A stretch of DNA of 8,149 nt, taken from CAZTAO01 sp964611645 (GTDB taxonomy: Bacteria; Armatimonadota; UBA5829). The position numbers and the translations under genes were made by a program. This document shows, piece by piece, positions 6,472 through 8,149 of this stretch (the first letter of the stretch is position 1; every line of letters starts with the position of its first letter). Under the pieces are notes generated by a model. It was not told where the DNA came from. It did no database searches and was given only the letters and a program-made list of their open reading frames with translations. The stretch lies in NCBI GenBank assembly GCA_964611645.1, contig CAZTAO010000112.1, positions 1-8,149 on the forward strand. Direction: 5' to 3'.

Positions 6472-7830
6472 ATGAGAGTTAGTCTCGTAGTTTTTGTAGC
6501 GATGATCCTGTGCCTGATTCAGTCCGGCGCGTTCGCTGCGCCGAAAGGTTCCAAGTGGAGAATCGGGGAACCGATTGTCTGGTATTGGGCAGGGCCGGGG
6601 TCGCATAACGAAGTCAACGATACCACCGTATCCCAGCTTGTCGCCGGTGGATGGACAATGGCGTGGGACACCGGTTGGCCGAAAACAGAGGAACCCAAGT
6701 ATCTTGATCTCTACCACAGGCACGGTATGAGAGTCATGCTGAACCTGGGCCGTTTCGTTGAGGAATGGGAGGCCAAACCTGGTTTTGACTTCAATGACCA
6801 GGAGCAAACCAGGGAACTCGACGAGTTGATCGACCGGCTTCGCAACCACCCTGCCTTGTATGCTTACTATCTGTGGGACGAGCCGAACGCCTCGAGGTTT
6901 TCCTTCTTGGGCAGATTCGTAGCCCACCTGCGCAAACTCGACCCGACCCGACCTACTATCATCAACCTCTATCCTGTGGAAGCCTCTACCGGATTGGATG
7001 GTCAGTTGGGCACTGAAGGTGACATGGTTACGGCCTACCGAGAGCATCTTCGGCAGTTCGCGGAGAAGGTGAAACCGGATGCGCTCAGCTACGATTACTA
7101 CCCGTTCATGAAGCGTGGGGACATGTCAACATATTTCCTCAATCTGATGATGGTGCGCGAGGCCGCTCTGAAAGCCGGCATACCTTTCATCAACGTCACC
7201 CAGGCGATTGCGCATGAGGACATGGGGTACCGATGGCCGACCGAGCACGAGATGCGATGGCTCGCCTACACCACCCTGGCGTACGGCGGGCAGGGGATAT
7301 GCTGGTACATCTACAACTGCCGGAACTGCGGGATCAGCGGTTTCTTCAAGGACTGTCCGGAGAGCACTGTGCCAAAACCGCAGTATTGGGCGGTATCCCG
7401 CACCAACCGCGACTTCGTAGCCATTGCCACCCAACTTCAGCCACTCAAATCACTCGCAGCCTATCACGTCGGCCCACATGAGAAGGCCGGAAGTCCCGCT
7501 GATGATAGATGGAAGAAGGTGGGTTCCTACCAGACCGGCCCGTTGCCGCTGGGAGGAGTAACATCGCCCGAAAACAGCCCGTTCCAGGTGGAGTCACCGT
7601 CCGGTAGTCCCAACATTCTGCTGGGCTGCTTCGGCAAGTCCGGAAGACCGGCGAGTCACGTCCTTGTGGTCAACCTGGACTACAAGAATCCGGTGACTAC
7701 GACTCTGAAAGGTCCAGGAGCGATGGACATCTTTCACGCTCCCACGCGCAAATGGACACGAAGTGCGACGGGTTCCAGGGCGAAGCTGGAGATGCCGCCA
7801 GGGGGCGGGGTTCTGATAAGGTTGAAGTAG
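6472..7830 (+). CDS. Exported TIM-barrel glycoside-hydrolase-like protein (DEP motif)
   Basis: 452 residues with a clear signal peptide (MRVSLVVFVAMILCLIQSG, cleavage near AFA at residue 23). The mature part starts with a barrel-entry strand (EPIVWYWAGPG) and continues with HPALYAYYLWDEPN, where Glu137 sits at the acid/base position of clan-A-type barrels. LSYDYYPF (about residues 205-212), FINVTQA and MRWLAYTTLAYGGQGICWYIY follow, a pattern I associate with poorly characterised GH5/GH42-like hydrolases of environmental bacteria. The C-terminal 120 residues form a beta domain ending in GGGVLIRLK. Cysteines 283, 286 and 295 (NCRNCG and DCPES) cluster after the seventh strand and could form a disulfide or bind metal. 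No second catalytic Glu is obvious on the expected strand, so the enzyme class is uncertain. The start is supported by the ribosome-binding site and the signal peptide. It lies downstream of the mobile-element debris and may have its own promoter. Confidence 0.87.
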   Translation: MRVSLVVFVAMILCLIQSGAFAAPKGSKWRIGEPIVWYWAGPGSHNEVNDTTVSQLVAGGWTMAWDTGWPKTEEPKYLDLYHRHGMRVMLNLGRFVEEWEAKPGFDFNDQEQTRELDELIDRLRNHPALYAYYLWDEPNASRFSFLGRFVAHLRKLDPTRPTIINLYPVEASTGLDGQLGTEGDMVTAYREHLRQFAEKVKPDALSYDYYPFMKRGDMSTYFLNLMMVREAALKAGIPFINVTQAIAHEDMGYRWPTEHEMRWLAYTTLAYGGQGICWYIYNCRNCGISGFFKDCPESTVPKPQYWAVSRTNRDFVAIATQLQPLKSLAAYHVGPHEKAGSPADDRWKKVGSYQTGPLPLGGVTSPENSPFQVESPSGSPNILLGCFGKSGRPASHVLVVNLDYKNPVTTTLKGPGAMDIFHAPTRKWTRSATGSRAKLEMPPGGGVLIRLK

Positions 7831-7855
7831 AGCAAGAAGAAAGGCGACAAAGACA

Positions 7856-7945
7856 ATGAATCATCGTATACTGACATGCCTCCGGATTGTGCTTGCGATT
7901 GGCGGCTTGACAGAGTGTCCGTACAAAGGGTCCAGTCCACAATGA
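7856..7945 (+). CDS. Doubtful 29-residue ORF with a signal-peptide-like start
   Basis: ATG 7856 follows a GAAAGG (7839-7844) and gives a 29-residue product: MNHRILTCLRIVLAIGG, then LTECPYKGSSPQ and TGA 7943-7945. The start looks like a short signal peptide (Arg, then a hydrophobic run), but nothing follows it. It may be a leader peptide, the decayed head of a lost exported gene, or chance. It lies 44 bp before the next gene. Confidence 0.25.
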   Translation: MNHRILTCLRIVLAIGGLTECPYKGSSPQ

Positions 7946-7975
7946 TATGGCAACCAGTTCTGACAGAATTCAAAT

Positions 7976-7981
7976 GGAGAG
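7976..7981 (+). promoter_or_regulatory. Ribosome binding site of the 7990 gene
   Basis: GGAGAG, eight bases before ATG 7990. It supports that start over the internal ATG at 8017. Confidence 0.55.
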
Positions 7982-7989
7982 TGTTATCG

Positions 7990-8149
7990 ATGTATAGACG
8001 TTACCATGGTCTTGTAATGAACCTAGTTCTTCGAGTATCAGTGACGCTTGCCACAGTTCTCATTGCGTTTCCCACTTGCGCGGCGGTTACGATGGTCGGC
8101 AACAAGTGCGTGCTGGTAGACGGCAAGCCGTTCTTTCCCATCGGTTTGT
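7990..8149 (+). CDS. N-terminus of an exported glycosidase-like protein (3' end outside window)
   Basis: ATG 7990 opens a frame that runs to the window edge (53 complete codons). After a basic start (MYRRYHG) come a hydrophobic segment (LVLRVSVTLATVLIAF) and a probable cleavage site after CAA, around residue 32. The mature start is VTMVGNKCVLVDGKPFFPIG. A short strand, then DGKPFFPIG, is the standard entry of many glycosidase-like TIM-barrel proteins (the first strand leading into GxY), so this is probably another secreted hydrolase of the same cluster. It is not a convincing lipoprotein, because the residues before the cysteine (FPT) do not fit a lipobox. Only the first strand is visible and the family cannot be fixed. 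Confidence 0.75.
   Translation, partial: MYRRYHGLVMNLVLRVSVTLATVLIAFPTCAAVTMVGNKCVLVDGKPFFPIGL

Noticed and set aside
6463..7047. 194-codon open frame on the minus strand
   Set aside because: It lies antisense to the signal peptide and barrel of the 6472 gene, which has a ribosome site and recognisable motifs. The minus-strand product shows no family character.
8050..8090. Lipobox in the 7990 gene product
   Set aside because: The cysteine is preceded by Phe-Pro-Thr, which does not match the Leu-Ala/Ser-Gly/Ala pattern; an ordinary signal peptidase site after CAA fits better.
1..8149. CRISPR arrays, tRNA or rRNA genes
   Set aside because: No regularly spaced repeats, no tRNA-like cloverleaf with the TTCGA-type arm in context and no conserved rRNA segments were seen.

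Overview
The window looks like part of a carbohydrate-degradation locus from a free-living, probably uncultured bacterium with moderately high GC. All confident genes lie on the + strand and have Shine-Dalgarno sequences. A copper-amine-oxidase-N-type domain at the head of a large exported GH42-like protein, together with a run of unusual exported glycosidase-like proteins, would fit lineages such as Armatimonadota, Planctomycetota or Hydrogenedentota. That placement is inference; no rRNA or marker gene is present.

Layout. (a) 3-458 is the 3' end of an unrecognised gene, possibly a beta-sandwich C-terminus. (b) 520-4389 encodes a very large exported multidomain protein: signal peptide, copper-amine-oxidase N-like domain, GATase-like fold, beta region, GH42-like TIM barrel, second GATase-like (trimerisation-type) fold, beta-rich C-terminus. 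(c) 40 bp later, 4430-5686 encodes a GH29 alpha-L-fucosidase-like enzyme with no signal peptide. (d) 5687-6471 is a 785-bp non-genic interval. It holds a possible terminator, the head of a transposase, the in-frame tail of another protein, and a compact structured RNA-like segment that resembles the HEARO/omega-RNA of IscB-type elements but has no IscB gene. (e) 6472-7830 encodes an exported TIM-barrel hydrolase-like protein with a DEP motif. (f) 7831-7989 holds a doubtful 29-codon ORF. (g) From 7990 past the window end runs the start of another exported protein whose first mature residues resemble the entry strand of glycosidase-like barrel proteins.

How it may work together: the two complete exported proteins and the partial one at the right edge could act on an extracellular or periplasmic glycan, while the fucosidase-like enzyme would handle products in the cytoplasm. 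No SusC/SusD pair, transporter or regulator is visible, so the substrate cannot be named. The most interesting part is 5900-6460, a mosaic of mobile-element debris that ends in the omega-RNA-like segment. That segment abuts the ribosome-binding site of the next gene.
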